Of a DNA stretch of 40,762 nt, positions 33,687 to 40,762 are shown in pieces (position 1 is the first letter of the stretch; each line of letters opens with the position of its first letter). The translations under genes and the position numbers were made by a program. Under the pieces are notes generated by a model, which saw only the letters and a program-made list of their open reading frames with translations, was not told the DNA's origin and searched no databases. The stretch spans positions 1 through 40,762 of the forward strand of contig UQGM01000020.1 of the NCBI GenBank assembly GCA_900540535.1, in the 5' to 3' direction. The DNA comes from an uncultured Oscillospiraceae bacterium (GTDB lineage Bacteria; Bacillota; Clostridia; Oscillospirales; Acutalibacteraceae).

Positions 33687-35084
33687 ATGAGTTTAAAATC
33701 TTCAACTAAGGTTGAGACAAACGTCTATGAAATTGAGGTGTCTGTTGACGCCGCAAAATTCCAGGAAGCAGTTACAAAAGCATACAATAGGCAGAAAAAG
33801 AACATCACTGTTCCCGGATTTCGTAAGGGCAAGGCTCCCAAGAGCATTGTTGAGCGTATGTACGGTAAAGAAGTATTCTATGATGAGGCAATCGAGATTG
33901 TTTATCCCGAGGCTGTCGAGTCTGCAATAAAAGAGGCTGAGCTTGATTTCATCGGAACAAGCGATGCAGAGGTTGTTTCTGTTGGTGACGAGGGTCTTGA
34001 GCTTAAGCTTAAGGTAACTGTTAAGCCTGAAGTAGAGCTTGGCGAGTACAAGGGACTTAAGGCTGTTAAGAAGTCAACTGTTGTTACAGATGACGACGTT
34101 AAGGCAGAGCTTGACCGCAGACTCGAGCAGAACTCAAGAATGGTAACTGTTGAGGACAGAGCTGTTCAGGACGGCGACCTTACAGTAATCGACTTTGAGG
34201 GCTTTGTTGACGGTGTTGCTTTCGAGGGCGGCAAAGGTGAAAACTACAACCTTGTAATTGGTTCAAACCAGTTTATCCCTGGTTTTGAGTCACAGATTAT
34301 CGGTCACAACACAGGCGATGAGTTTGATGTTAACGTAACATTCCCTGAGGACTACGCTGCTGAGCTTGCAGGTAAGGACGCAACATTCAAGATTAAGCTT
34401 CATGAGATTAAGTTCAAGGAGCTTCCCGCAGCAGATGATGATTTTGCTAAGGATACAAGCGAATTTGATACTCTGGACGAGCTTAAGGAAGATATTAAGA
34501 AGAAGCTTGCAGAGAGAAAAGAGCATGACGCTGATCATGATTTCGAGCATCAGCTTGTTGAGCAGGTTGCAAAGGGAATAAAAGCTGAGATTCCTGACAT
34601 GATGATCGAAAATGCAATTGATGAGAACATCAAGAACATGGACTATCGTCTTCAGATGCAGGGTCTTACAATGGATCAGTATCTTAAATACACAGGTATG
34701 GAAATCGGCGCATTCCGTGACGGCTTCCGTGAGCAGGCAGAACTTCAGGTAAGAACAGACCTTGCTCTTGAAAAGATTGTTGAGGCTGAGGGCATTGCTC
34801 CCACTGCTGAAGATATTGAGGCAGAGTATGCAAAGCTTGCTGAGACTTACAACATGAAGGTTGAGGACGTTAAGAAGGCAGTTTCTGAAGAGAACCTTAA
34901 GCGTGACCTTGCTTTCACAAAGGCAATTGATCTGATTAAAGAAACAGCAGTTGCAGAAGAAGAGAAGCCTGCAAAGAAGACAACAAGAAGAAAGGCTGCT
35001 CCCAAAAAGAAGGCTGCAAAGGAAGCAACTGAGGAAACAGCTGAAGCAAAAGAAACAAAGGAAACAACTGAAAAAGCTGAATAA
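33687..35084 (+). CDS. tig: Trigger factor with lysine/glutamate-rich C-terminal tail
   Basis: A 465-residue ribosome-bound chaperone and prolyl isomerase. ATG 33687 is chosen because AGGAGG (33671-33676) lies upstream; a longer start at 33660 is not supported. The ribosome-docking motif GFRKGKAP is at residues 44-51. The FKBP-type domain is about 150-245 (DLTVIDFEGFVDG, then FIPGFESQIIGHNTGDEFDV), and the helical chaperone arms follow. Residues about 421-465 form an extra low-complexity tail, first Lys/Ala/Arg-rich (TTRRKAAPKKKAAKE), then Glu/Thr-rich. E. coli trigger factor is 432 residues and lacks this. It heads the tig-clpP-clpX cluster, which links nascent-chain folding with ClpXP degradation. 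Confidence 0.96.
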   Translation: MSLKSSTKVETNVYEIEVSVDAAKFQEAVTKAYNRQKKNITVPGFRKGKAPKSIVERMYGKEVFYDEAIEIVYPEAVESAIKEAELDFIGTSDAEVVSVGDEGLELKLKVTVKPEVELGEYKGLKAVKKSTVVTDDDVKAELDRRLEQNSRMVTVEDRAVQDGDLTVIDFEGFVDGVAFEGGKGENYNLVIGSNQFIPGFESQIIGHNTGDEFDVNVTFPEDYAAELAGKDATFKIKLHEIKFKELPAADDDFAKDTSEFDTLDELKEDIKKKLAERKEHDADHDFEHQLVEQVAKGIKAEIPDMMIENAIDENIKNMDYRLQMQGLTMDQYLKYTGMEIGAFRDGFREQAELQVRTDLALEKIVEAEGIAPTAEDIEAEYAKLAETYNMKVEDVKKAVSEENLKRDLAFTKAIDLIKETAVAEEEKPAKKTTRRKAAPKKKAAKEATEETAEAKETKETTEKAE

Positions 35085-35148
35085 TCTGAAAAAAATTTAA
35101 ATCAGTGTTATAAAATATTTACAAGTTGTTCAATAATAAAGCATATAC

Positions 35149-35182
35149 TTTTCGGTACGGCTTTTTGTAGTCGTACCGAAAA
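35149..35182. promoter_or_regulatory. Inverted repeat between tig and clpP
   Basis: TTTTCGGTACG and CGTACCGAAAA form a perfect 11-bp inverted repeat with a 12-nt spacer. A TATACT box (35144-35149) abuts it, though a -35 box at normal distance is weak. No T-run follows on the + strand, so it is a poor terminator for tig; on the - strand it would be followed by Ts. It may be an operator over the clpP transcription start or an RNA hairpin in the leader. Confidence 0.5.
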
Positions 35183-35214
35183 ATAATGTTTAAGAAAAAT
35201 GGAGGTGCATTGGT

Positions 35215-35796
35215 ATGGCATTGGTACCATATGTAATTGAACAGACAAACCGTGGAGAACGCTCATATGATATTTTTTCACGTTTGCTCAACGACAGAAT
35301 TATTGTTTTGTCCGACGAGGTAAACGACGCTACTGCAAGCCTTGTTGTCGCACAGCTTCTCTACCTTGAGGGTCAGGATTCAGAAAAGGACATCAGCCTC
35401 TACATCAACAGCCCCGGCGGATCTGTAACTGCCGGTATGGCAATTTACGATACAATGCAGTACATTAAGTGTGATGTTTCAACAATATGTATCGGACTTG
35501 CTGCAAGTATGGGAGCTTTCCTGCTTTCTTCCGGTGCAAAGGGTAAGCGCTTTGCTCTTCCCCACAGTGAGATCATGATTCATCAGCCCTCCGGTGGTGC
35601 ACAGGGTCAGGCTACTGATATTAAGATCGTTGCCGATCATATTTTAAGAACAAAGCAGACACTTAATAAAATTCTTGCTGAAAACACAGGCAAATCCATT
35701 GAGGAAATCGCAAGAGATACTGAGCGAGACAACTTTATGACAGCTGAAGAGGCGCTTAAATACGGACTTGTGGATAAGGTAATCGAAAAGAGATAA
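35215..35796 (+). CDS. clpP: ATP-dependent Clp protease proteolytic subunit
   Basis: A 193-residue serine protease that forms the tetradecameric chamber of ClpXP. The start is ATG 35215, with GGAGGTG upstream. The catalytic triad is complete and in standard positions: Ser98 in GLAASMGAF, His123 in IMIHQPSGG and Asp172 in ERDNFM. The N-terminus VPYVIEQTNRGERSYDIFSRLL is typical of the housekeeping ClpP, including the processing region. The spacing to clpX is 27 nt. The order tig, clpP, clpX is conserved in many bacteria. Confidence 0.98.
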   Translation: MALVPYVIEQTNRGERSYDIFSRLLNDRIIVLSDEVNDATASLVVAQLLYLEGQDSEKDISLYINSPGGSVTAGMAIYDTMQYIKCDVSTICIGLAASMGAFLLSSGAKGKRFALPHSEIMIHQPSGGAQGQATDIKIVADHILRTKQTLNKILAENTGKSIEEIARDTERDNFMTAEEALKYGLVDKVIEKR

Positions 35797-35823
35797 CTTT
35801 TTGTAAGTTTTGGAGGTAATCTG

Positions 35824-37146
35824 ATGCCGAGAGATATGAACAACGGCGACAAAACAATCCGCTGTTCTTTCTGCAATAAAACTCAGGATGAGGTAGATAA
35901 GCTTGTTGCCGGTCCAGGAGTTTTTATTTGTGATGAGTGTATAGAACTTTGCAAAGGTGTAATTGATGCTGACGGAGATGACTCGTTTCATCGTCGCAGA
36001 GGAAAAGCCAAAAATGAAGAGATGGTTCTGCCCAAACCAAGTCAGATAAAAGAGAAGCTTGACGAATATGTCATTGGTCAGGACGATGCCAAAATTGCTC
36101 TGAGTGTTGCAGTTTATAATCATTATAAGCGTATTTTTCTTTCAGAAAAAAGCGATGTTGATATTCAGAAGAGCAATATACTTCTTTTGGGACCTACCGG
36201 TGTTGGTAAAACAATGCTGGCTCAGACACTTGCAAAGACTTTGAATGTGCCTTTTGCAATAGCTGATGCAACAACCCTTACTGAGGCAGGATATGTTGGC
36301 GAGGACGTTGAAAACATTCTCTTAAAACTTATTCAGGCTGCCGATTTTGATATTGAAAGGGCAGAGCGAGGCATCATCTATGTTGATGAGATTGACAAAA
36401 TTGCCCGTCGTTCTGAAAACCGTTCAATTACAAGAGATGTAAGCGGTGAAGGTGTACAGCAAGCTCTTTTGAAAATCCTTGAAGGTACAGTATCCAATGT
36501 ACCTCCTCAGGGAGGAAGAAAGCACCCGCAGCAGGAATTCATTCAGATTGATACTACAAACATTCTATTTATATGCGGTGGTGCATTTGACGGCATCGAA
36601 AAAATTGTAGAGAAGAGATTAAGTAATTCTTCAATGGGATTCGGTGCAAAAATCAGCAGTAAGCAGGAGCTTGATAAGAATAACATCATGAGCAAAGTTA
36701 TACATCAGGATCTTGTAAAGTTTGGTATTATTCCTGAGCTTGTGGGCAGAATTCCGGTTATAACAGCTTTACAGAGTCTTGACCGAGATGCTCTTATTAA
36801 GATTTTGAGTGAACCCAAGAATGCTATTCTGCGCCAGTATCAGTCATTGTTTAATATGGATGATGTTGAGCTTGTATTCAGAAAGGGAGCTTTGGAGGCT
36901 GTTGCCGACAAAACCCTTGAAAACGAAACCGGTGCAAGAGGTCTTAGGTCAATTATGGAAAAGATTCTCATGCCGATTATGTATTCTGTTCCTTCTGATA
37001 ACACAATCAAAAAAGTAATAATTACAGCTGATTGTGTAAAAGGTAAAGGTGAACCGGTTTTCGAGCGTGATCCTGCGAGAAAGCCTATAAATTTAAAAGT
37101 ATCACCCTCACGAGCTAATCGTTCAGGCAAAGGGAATGCAGGTTAA
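35824..37146 (+). CDS. clpX: ATP-dependent Clp protease ATPase subunit ClpX
   Basis: A 440-residue AAA+ unfoldase that feeds proteins to ClpP. The start is ATG 35824, with TTGGAGGTAA upstream. The N-terminal zinc-binding domain has Cys14, Cys17, Cys36 and Cys39. Walker A GPTGVGKT is at 123-130, Walker B is IIYVDEID, and the pore loop lies in YVGEDVE. The ClpP-docking loop reads MGF (271-273) where most ClpX proteins have IGF or LGF. The C-terminal domain is complete. Together with clpP it forms the ClpXP protease; a strong terminator follows. Confidence 0.98.
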   Translation: MPRDMNNGDKTIRCSFCNKTQDEVDKLVAGPGVFICDECIELCKGVIDADGDDSFHRRRGKAKNEEMVLPKPSQIKEKLDEYVIGQDDAKIALSVAVYNHYKRIFLSEKSDVDIQKSNILLLGPTGVGKTMLAQTLAKTLNVPFAIADATTLTEAGYVGEDVENILLKLIQAADFDIERAERGIIYVDEIDKIARRSENRSITRDVSGEGVQQALLKILEGTVSNVPPQGGRKHPQQEFIQIDTTNILFICGGAFDGIEKIVEKRLSNSSMGFGAKISSKQELDKNNIMSKVIHQDLVKFGIIPELVGRIPVITALQSLDRDALIKILSEPKNAILRQYQSLFNMDDVELVFRKGALEAVADKTLENETGARGLRSIMEKILMPIMYSVPSDNTIKKVIITADCVKGKGEPVFERDPARKPINLKVSPSRANRSGKGNAG

Positions 37147-37180
37147 CAATATTTTCACAAGGTAACATGATTTTATTTTT

Positions 37181-37209
37181 AGAGGCGGCAAATCATTGCC
37201 GCCTCTTTT
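37181..37209 (+). terminator. Terminator after clpX
   Basis: AGAGGCGGCAA and TTGCCGCCTCT form a perfect 11-bp stem with a 4-nt loop, followed by TTT. Confidence 0.88.
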
Positions 37210-37259
37210 GCAGAAATTCAGTTGGTTAATTAAAGTATAAAAATAATTAATCTTTTCTC

Positions 37260-37288
37260 TTGATTTTTTTATCATATCATTATATAAT
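37260..37288 (+). promoter_or_regulatory. Promoter of tRNA-Pro
   Basis: TTGATT (37260-37265), a 17-nt gap, and a perfect TATAAT (37283-37288), 14 nt upstream of the tRNA. Confidence 0.65.
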
Positions 37289-37302
37289 ATTGTAGCTGTC
37301 AT

Positions 37303-37379
37303 CGGGGTGTGGCGAAGTTTGGTATCGCGCTTGGTTCGGGACCAAGAGGCCATGGGTTCAAGTCCCGTCACTCCGACCA
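37303..37379 (+). tRNA. tRNA-Pro (anticodon CGG)
   Basis: Acceptor stem CGGGGTG / CACTCCG (one G-U pair), anticodon stem CTTGG / CCAAG with CGG at 37337-37339, TTCAAGT T-loop, discriminator A, and CCA encoded at 37377-37379. It reads CCG codons, which are unusually frequent in the two genes that follow. Confidence 0.97.
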
Positions 37380-37380
37380 A

Positions 37381-37415
37381 AAAAGGTAAGTATCGTAAGA
37401 TGCTTACCTTTTTTT
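37381..37415 (+). terminator. Terminator after tRNA-Pro
   Basis: GGTAAGTATC and GATGCTTACC (one G-U pair) with a GTAA loop, flanked by AAAA on the left and a seven-T run on the right. Confidence 0.85.
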
Positions 37416-37454
37416 ATTTATCCGCAACTTTTTGTAGCTATGAAATTGTTTTTG

Positions 37455-37463
37455 TGATACAAT
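37455..37463 (+). promoter_or_regulatory. Possible extended -10 promoter of adenine deaminase gene
   Basis: TGATACAAT is an extended -10 element (TG plus TACAAT) about 40 nt before the start. No good -35 box is seen. Confidence 0.35.
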
Positions 37464-37502
37464 CATTTACAGAATATACTTTGACTTGTTAAGGAGCGCG
37501 CT

Positions 37503-39197
37503 ATGAAAAGATTATTAAAAAACGGAACGGTAGTCAATGTCTTTACGGGTGAGCTCATAAAGACGAACGTTCTTTTTGAAAACGGAATTATTTTGGGCGT
37601 AGACGACTACGGTGACGATGAAGCAGATGAAGTAATCGACGCTACCGGAAAATATATTTGCCCGGGCTTTATAGACGGGCATATACATATCGAAAGCACA
37701 ATGCTCACTTGCCCAGAATTTGCCAAAACGGCGGTTTCTCACGGTACGACCGCGGTAATAGCCGATCCGCATGAAATTGCCAATGTCAGCGGTAAAGACG
37801 GCCTTCGCTATATGATTGAATCAAGTGAGGGCCTTCCGCTTACCGTGTATTTTGTAATACCGTCATGTGTTCCGGCAACAAGCTTTGACGAATCGGGCGC
37901 GGTTCTCTCGGCGGATGATATAGAGGAATTCTATTCGGAAAGTCGTGTTCTCGGGCTCGGCGAGGTTATGAATTATGTCGGCGTGGTTGCCGGGGACGGC
38001 GAGCTTGAGAAAAAAATCAAATCCGCATTGTCTCGCGGACTTGTTGTAAACGGTCATGCTCCGCTTTTGTCGGGCAAGCCGCTTGATAAATACATTTCCG
38101 CGGGAATAGGAGATGACCATGAATGCTCTTCGGCCGATGAAGCCAAGGAGCGCATACGCAAAGGGCAGAGAATAATGATAAGGCAGGGCACTGCGGCGAG
38201 CAATCTTTCGGGGCTGATTTCGTTGTTTGACGACCCGTGGGAGCAGAGATGCCTTTTGGTGACCGATGATAAACACCCGGCTGACCTTATCTCAAACGGC
38301 CATATAGACAGTATAATCCGCTCTGCCGTGCAAATGGGCAAAAGCGCCGTCACGGGTATAAGAATGGCGACCCTCCATGCTGCGGAGTGCTTCGGACTTA
38401 AAAATACAGGCGCCGTAGCACCCGGTTACAAAGCGGATTTGCTTGTCCTTGATGACATTGATAAGGTAATCGTGCGCGATGTATACAAAAACGGAGAAAA
38501 GGTTGTTTCGGACGGCGAAACGCTTTGTTTTGATATGCCGAAAATAAATGATGCTCTCGAAAAAAAAGTGCGTAGCTCGTTTAATTTGCCCATGCTGTCT
38601 TCGTCTGATTTTGCCGTCGATTATAACGGTAAAAGAAAATGCCATGTTATTTCCCTTGTGGACGGGCAGCTTTTGACCGATGATTTGGTATCGGATATTG
38701 ATTTCGACTGCAATAACGGCATAGATATCGAGCATGATATATTGAAAATAGCCGTTATTGAAAGACATCACAACACGGGTCATATAGGAAATGCTTTTAT
38801 AAAGGGTATCGGACTTAAGGAGGGTGCCATAGCATCTTCCGTGGCGCATGATTCGCACAATCTTATTGTGATAGGCACAAATACCGATGATATGGCGTTT
38901 GCCGCAAACCGTATACGTGAGCTCGGCGGCGGTATAGTTTCGGTTAAAAACGGAAAAGTCGTGGCCGAAATGCCTCTGCCGATAGGCGGACTTATGTCGT
39001 GCGAAACAGCGGAAAGAGCGGCGGAAGAAAACGAAAAGGTGCGCGAAAGCGTGTATTCTCTCGGTGTGCCGAAGGGCTTTGAGCCGTTTATGATTATGTC
39101 GTTTTTGAGCTTGCCGGTAATACCGCATTTAAAGCTTACCACTAAGGGCCTTGTTAATGTTGATACTCAGAGAAAGGTTCCGCTTGCGGCGGAATAA
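37503..39197 (+). CDS. ade: Adenine deaminase
   Basis: A 564-residue amidohydrolase that converts adenine to hypoxanthine in purine salvage. The start is ATG 37503, with AAGGAG upstream. The N-terminal metal site is GFIDGHIHIEST (His60, His62), then IADPHEIANV; NGHAPLLSG and GIGDDHECS are further conserved stretches. The C-terminal domain (ERHHNTGHIGNAFIKGIGLKEGAIASSVAHDSHN) is characteristic of Ade and separates it from other amidohydrolases. Codon use differs visibly from that of neighbours upstream, with many TCG, GCG and CGC codons and higher GC, which suggests a different origin or recent arrival. It lies just after tRNA-Pro, with its own terminator. Confidence 0.95.
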   Translation: MKRLLKNGTVVNVFTGELIKTNVLFENGIILGVDDYGDDEADEVIDATGKYICPGFIDGHIHIESTMLTCPEFAKTAVSHGTTAVIADPHEIANVSGKDGLRYMIESSEGLPLTVYFVIPSCVPATSFDESGAVLSADDIEEFYSESRVLGLGEVMNYVGVVAGDGELEKKIKSALSRGLVVNGHAPLLSGKPLDKYISAGIGDDHECSSADEAKERIRKGQRIMIRQGTAASNLSGLISLFDDPWEQRCLLVTDDKHPADLISNGHIDSIIRSAVQMGKSAVTGIRMATLHAAECFGLKNTGAVAPGYKADLLVLDDIDKVIVRDVYKNGEKVVSDGETLCFDMPKINDALEKKVRSSFNLPMLSSSDFAVDYNGKRKCHVISLVDGQLLTDDLVSDIDFDCNNGIDIEHDILKIAVIERHHNTGHIGNAFIKGIGLKEGAIASSVAHDSHNLIVIGTNTDDMAFAANRIRELGGGIVSVKNGKVVAEMPLPIGGLMSCETAERAAEENEKVRESVYSLGVPKGFEPFMIMSFLSLPVIPHLKLTTKGLVNVDTQRKVPLAAE

Positions 39198-39231
39198 ATA
39201 AACTGTATTTATAAGAGTTTTTGTTGATATT

Positions 39232-39266
39232 ATGCCGTGTGAAGCACTCTTTCACACGGCATTTTT
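39232..39266 (+). terminator. Terminator after ade
   Basis: ATGCCGTGTGAA and TTCACACGGCAT form a perfect 12-bp stem with a 7-nt loop, followed by TTTT. Confidence 0.9.
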
Positions 39267-39307
39267 GCGCTTAATAAATTATTAATTTTCTTGTAATTAT
39301 TTGTTGC

Positions 39308-39335
39308 TTGATTTTGTCGAACATTATTATATAAT
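39308..39335 (+). promoter_or_regulatory. Promoter of polysaccharide deacetylase gene
   Basis: TTGATT (39308-39313), a 16-nt gap, and a perfect TATAAT (39330-39335). Confidence 0.5.
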
Positions 39336-39369
39336 GGAGTTACAAATTAAATAAAAGGATGTAATTGCG

Positions 39370-40305
39370 GTGGAAAAGCAAAGGTTAAGCATTGTTGTAA
39401 AACAAAATAATTTGTTTAAAAAAATGATATTTGTTCTGTCATTGTTGATTATTTTAATCTCAATACTGCTTGCGGTGTTCGGAGTCAAATATAATAAAAC
39501 CAAGCAAAATCTAAAAACGGTTGCGGCACAAAAGGCGGCTGTGGAGCAATCGCTGAGTGAACGGGAATCGTTATTTGCAGATGAAAAGGGCAGCCTGAAC
39601 GGCGAAATATCAAAGCTTAATGAGCAGGTGTCGCTTAAAAGGGAACAAGAGAGCAGGGCACTCGCCGAAGCCAATGCCGGAAAAGTTGTTTACCTGACCT
39701 TTGATGACGGCCCGTCGCCTAACACTCCGAGGATAATCGATATCCTGAATGAGAACGGAGTTAAGGCGACTTTTTTTGTGAAAAACGGCGGTAAGTATAA
39801 CGGGTATATGAAAAACATAACTGAATCGGGAAACCAAATCGCGCTTCATTCATATTCTCACGATTATCCGCAGGTGTATGCTTCGGAGCAGGCGTTTTTT
39901 GACGATTTGCAGAAAATATCCGATCTCGTATACAATGAAACGGGAGTCCGTACAAACATATTTCGTTTTCCCGGAGGCAGCAGCAATACCATAAGCCGCA
40001 AGTATTCGCCGGGGATTATGACGACGCTGACAAAAGAGGTGCAAGAAAAAGGATACTGCTATTTTGATTGGAACGTTTCTTCGGGTGATGCCGAATCAAG
40101 GGAACAGCCTAAAAACACTATAATAGAGAATTGTAAAAAAGTACCGAAATCCAACACAATAGTTGTGCTTATGCACGATTCTGCGGTGAAAAACACAACT
40201 GTGGAGGCACTTCCCGAGATAATCGCATATTATAAAAGTATGGGTTACAGCTTTGGCGTTTTAAGCGAAAAAACATATCCGGTACATCAAAAAGTCAATA
40301 ATTGA
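39370..40305 (+). CDS. Membrane-anchored polysaccharide deacetylase (NodB domain)
   Basis: A 311-residue protein starting at GTG 39370, with AAAGGATG upstream. A membrane anchor (about residues 19-38) is followed by a charged, probably coiled-coil stretch (42-100) and then a NodB domain outside the cell. The catalytic and metal residues are intact: TFDDGP (Asp112, Asp113), His160 and His164 in HSYSH, RFPGG (199-203), Trp234 and His269 in LMHD. The architecture fits peptidoglycan N-acetylglucosamine deacetylases of the PgdA kind, which protect the wall against lysozyme, but other N-acetyl glycans are possible. Codon use matches that of ade and not the rest of the window. No clear terminator follows. 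Confidence 0.9.
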   Translation: MEKQRLSIVVKQNNLFKKMIFVLSLLIILISILLAVFGVKYNKTKQNLKTVAAQKAAVEQSLSERESLFADEKGSLNGEISKLNEQVSLKREQESRALAEANAGKVVYLTFDDGPSPNTPRIIDILNENGVKATFFVKNGGKYNGYMKNITESGNQIALHSYSHDYPQVYASEQAFFDDLQKISDLVYNETGVRTNIFRFPGGSSNTISRKYSPGIMTTLTKEVQEKGYCYFDWNVSSGDAESREQPKNTIIENCKKVPKSNTIVVLMHDSAVKNTTVEALPEIIAYYKSMGYSFGVLSEKTYPVHQKVNN

Positions 40306-40449
40306 TGTGTGCCCGATTTTTTTGTGTATATTCAATATGAACTAAAGCTTGCGGTTGTTATTTTGCACAAACATTTAAAATTGTTTTGATTTGTCTTTGG
40401 AGGTACAGCCGAATTATTGCAAAATCCCCCATATATCGTGTCAAAGCCG

Positions 40450-40477
40450 TTGACGAGGACAAGTTTTGTGGTATAAT
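40450..40477 (+). promoter_or_regulatory. Promoter of ptsH
   Basis: TTGACG (40450-40455), a 16-nt gap, and a perfect TATAAT (40472-40477), 58 nt before the start codon. The rest of the 229-nt gap between the deacetylase gene and ptsH shows no gene. Confidence 0.65.
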
Positions 40478-40534
40478 ATGTTAACGGTACGAAGAAAAAA
40501 CATTATTATATATCAATATTTGGGGAGAATAACT

Positions 40535-40762
40535 ATGTACGTTAAAGATGTTCTTGTTCAAAATCAGGTAGGACTTCATGCTCGTCCTGCAACCTTCTTC
40601 ATTCAGAAAGCCAATGAGTTTAAATCTTCTATCTGGGTTGAAAAGGAAGAGAGAAGAGTTAACGCAAAGAGCCTTCTCGGCGTTCTTTCACTCGGCATAA
40701 TGGGTGGCACAAAGATCAGGATCATTGCCGGCGGCCCCGATGAAGAACAGGCCGTTGAGGAG
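40535..40762 (+). CDS. ptsH: HPr family phosphocarrier protein (3' truncated)
   Basis: The first 76 residues of HPr; the family is 85-90 residues, so only the last few are missing beyond the window. The start is ATG 40535, with GGGGAG upstream. His15 in GLHARPAT accepts phosphate from enzyme I, and Ser46 in NAKSLLGVL is the HPr kinase site used for carbon catabolite control in Firmicutes. Both are present, so this is a true HPr and not Crh, which lacks His15. A strong promoter precedes it. It implies that the organism has a PTS or at least HPr-based catabolite control. Confidence 0.95.
   Translation, partial: MYVKDVLVQNQVGLHARPATFFIQKANEFKSSIWVEKEERRVNAKSLLGVLSLGIMGGTKIRIIAGGPDEEQAVEE

Noticed and set aside
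37863..39128. Long open frames on the - strand inside adenine deaminase (up to 278 codons)
   Set aside because: They lie antisense to a fully conserved gene and have no recognisable motifs or ribosome binding sites; the higher GC of this gene favours chance open frames.
37303..40534. Integrative element attached to tRNA-Pro
   Set aside because: No integrase or relaxase gene and no copy of the tRNA 3' end were found downstream; only the codon use is suggestive.

Overview
The window looks like a core chromosomal segment of a low-to-moderate-GC Gram-positive anaerobe, most likely a gut Clostridia member of the Oscillospiraceae/Ruminococcaceae type. That placement is an inference. It rests on strong AGGAGG-type ribosome binding sites, AddAB instead of RecBCD, the dgt-dnaG-rpoD and tig-clpP-clpX gene orders, a zinc-form L31, an HPr with His15 and Ser46, and a molybdopterin-type iron-sulfur flavoprotein. 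Almost everything lies on the + strand. Only one gene (an alpha/beta hydrolase, 25879-26856) is on the - strand.

Layout. 1-2319: 3' part of a large flavin/Fe-S/molybdopterin-like fusion oxidoreductase. 2539-4023: an NAD-dependent epimerase carrying a C-terminal zinc-ribbon. 4245-6160: a TrpR-like regulator, a methyltransferase and the redox chaperone Hsp33. 6378-6744: four tRNAs (Gly-TCC, Arg-TCT, His-GTG, Gln-TTG). 6936-8138: an odd membrane-anchored metallophosphoesterase-like protein. 8206-15064: addB-addA recombination nuclease. 15212-16826: rpmE, a small P-loop kinase-like gene and a YigZ family gene. 16931-20863: dgt, dnaG and rpoD. 20864-21546: a long AT-rich regulatory region. 21547-25745: a galactose-type ABC importer (mglB-mglA-mglC) followed by a single-pass membrane protein with one InlB B-repeat. 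25879-29339: the hydrolase, then a GH4 glycosidase with a PfkB sugar kinase. 29343-31260: rnhB, yraN and a dipeptidase. 31310-33591: thrC and a phosphoesterase. 33687-37146: trigger factor, ClpP and ClpX. 37303-37376: tRNA-Pro(CGG). 37503-40305: adenine deaminase and a polysaccharide deacetylase, both with visibly different codon use. 40535-end: start of ptsH.

How the genes work together. DNA maintenance and replication (AddAB, DnaG, dGTPase, RNase HII, YraN) sit with transcription (sigma-A) and protein quality control (Hsp33, trigger factor, ClpXP). Sugar use is represented by the Mgl importer, the GH4/PfkB pair and HPr. No CRISPR array, insertion sequence, prophage or integrase was seen.

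The least ordinary items are the accessory genes set between housekeeping blocks: the pseudo-molybdopterin fusion, the epimerase-zinc-ribbon fusion, the degenerate membrane phosphoesterase beside the tRNA array, the InlB-repeat protein appended to the mgl operon, the GH4-PfkB pair without a transporter, and the atypical block after tRNA-Pro. Several inverted repeats in leaders (upstream of the epimerase, yerC, mglB and clpP genes) look like unassigned operators. I did not see a clear defence system or a wholly new multi-gene system.
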